Assembly (NCBI GenBank): GCA_009780875.1
Contig: WQZE01000074.1
Location: forward strand, 1 to 5,879
DNA length: 5,879 nt
Reading direction: 5' to 3'
From: Bacillota bacterium
Lineage (GTDB): Bacteria > Bacillota > Clostridia > Christensenellales > Pumilibacteraceae
The translations under genes were made by a program, and so were the position numbers. Position 1 is the first letter of the stretch, and every line of letters begins with the position of its first letter. This document shows positions 5,808-5,879 of this stretch, in pieces. The notes beneath the pieces are model-generated. The model worked only from the letters and a program-made list of their open reading frames with translations. It ran no database searches and was not told the origin of the DNA.

Positions 5808-5825
5808 TTTTGCAAGTTTTGCAAG
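5808..5825 (+). repeat. Tandem 9-bp repeat in the dnaJ leader
   Basis: TTTTGCAAG occurs twice back to back (5808-5816 and 5817-5825). Each copy contains the palindrome TTGCAA. The pair lies between the predicted dnaJ start point and the SD, so it could be an RNA or DNA regulatory element; no known function is recognised. Confidence 0.6.
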
Positions 5826-5857
5826 ACTGAGCGAGTACAAGGATAGGGTTTTTGAAA

Positions 5858-5879
5858 ATGGCACAATCATTTTATGATA
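5858..5879 (+). CDS. dnaJ: DnaJ co-chaperone, 5' end only
   Basis: Only seven codons are in the window (MAQSFYD), followed by an open frame at the edge. They fit the start of a J domain, which usually reads M-x-x-x-(D/F)-(Y/F)-Y-(E/D)-(I/V)-L-G-(V/L). Position directly after dnaK and a dedicated promoter support dnaJ. If correct, the protein delivers substrates to DnaK and stimulates its ATPase through the HPD loop, which lies beyond the window. The start is slightly uncertain: AAGGA at 5839-5843 is 14 bases from ATG 5858 but 8 from the in-frame TTG at 5852, which would add two residues. An in-frame stop at 5828-5830 rules out anything longer. Confidence 0.8.

Noticed and set aside
1..5879. 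Search for mobile elements, CRISPR, tRNA or rRNA genes, or an undescribed protein system
   Set aside because: Nearly all of the window is accounted for by six conserved housekeeping genes and their control regions; no terminal repeats, spacer arrays or RNA-gene signatures were seen.

Overview
The window carries the conserved HrcA-controlled heat-shock operon (hrcA-grpE-dnaK-dnaJ) of a Gram-positive-type bacterium. Upstream lie two same-strand genes: the end of a HemZ-type radical SAM gene and a CCA-adding enzyme gene. All six genes are on the + strand. A Bacillota/Clostridia-like source is the best guess, for four reasons: the operon is headed by hrcA with a CIRCE operator; DnaK lacks the N-terminal-lobe insert typical of proteobacterial DnaK; HemZ is largely a Bacillota (mostly clostridial) family; and SD motifs are strong. 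UGA, UAG and UAA all serve as stops, so the code is the standard bacterial one. I cannot name a genus.

Layout. Positions 1-606 encode the last 201 residues of HemZ. After 16 nt that include a run of nine G, cca (623-2059) follows, probably co-transcribed. The 134-nt gap 2060-2193 holds an AT-rich palindrome, a near-consensus promoter (TTGACA-N17-TACAAT, extended -10) and a CIRCE operator whose dyad is extended outward. A second, outer inverted repeat is centred on the same base. Then come hrcA (2194-3240), grpE (3264-3779, GTG start preferred), a 119-nt gap with small hairpins, dnaK (3899-5704), and a 153-nt gap. That last gap holds an 18-bp hairpin, a second strong promoter without CIRCE, and a tandem 9-bp repeat, before the first seven codons of dnaJ (from 5858).

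How the genes work together. HrcA should bind CIRCE and repress hrcA-grpE-dnaK until heat stress draws GroE away. GrpE is the nucleotide-exchange factor and DnaJ the J-domain co-chaperone for DnaK. dnaJ appears to have an extra promoter outside direct HrcA control, so its level may be partly uncoupled from dnaK. HemZ and Cca act in tetrapyrrole-type radical SAM chemistry and tRNA 3'-end maturation, and are linked to the operon only by position.

I found no mobile element, CRISPR, RNA gene or unknown protein. The novelty is regulatory: the concentric double palindrome at the hrcA promoter, the hairpin/promoter overlap before dnaJ, the G9 ribosome-binding tract of cca, and the degenerate HD motif in Cca.
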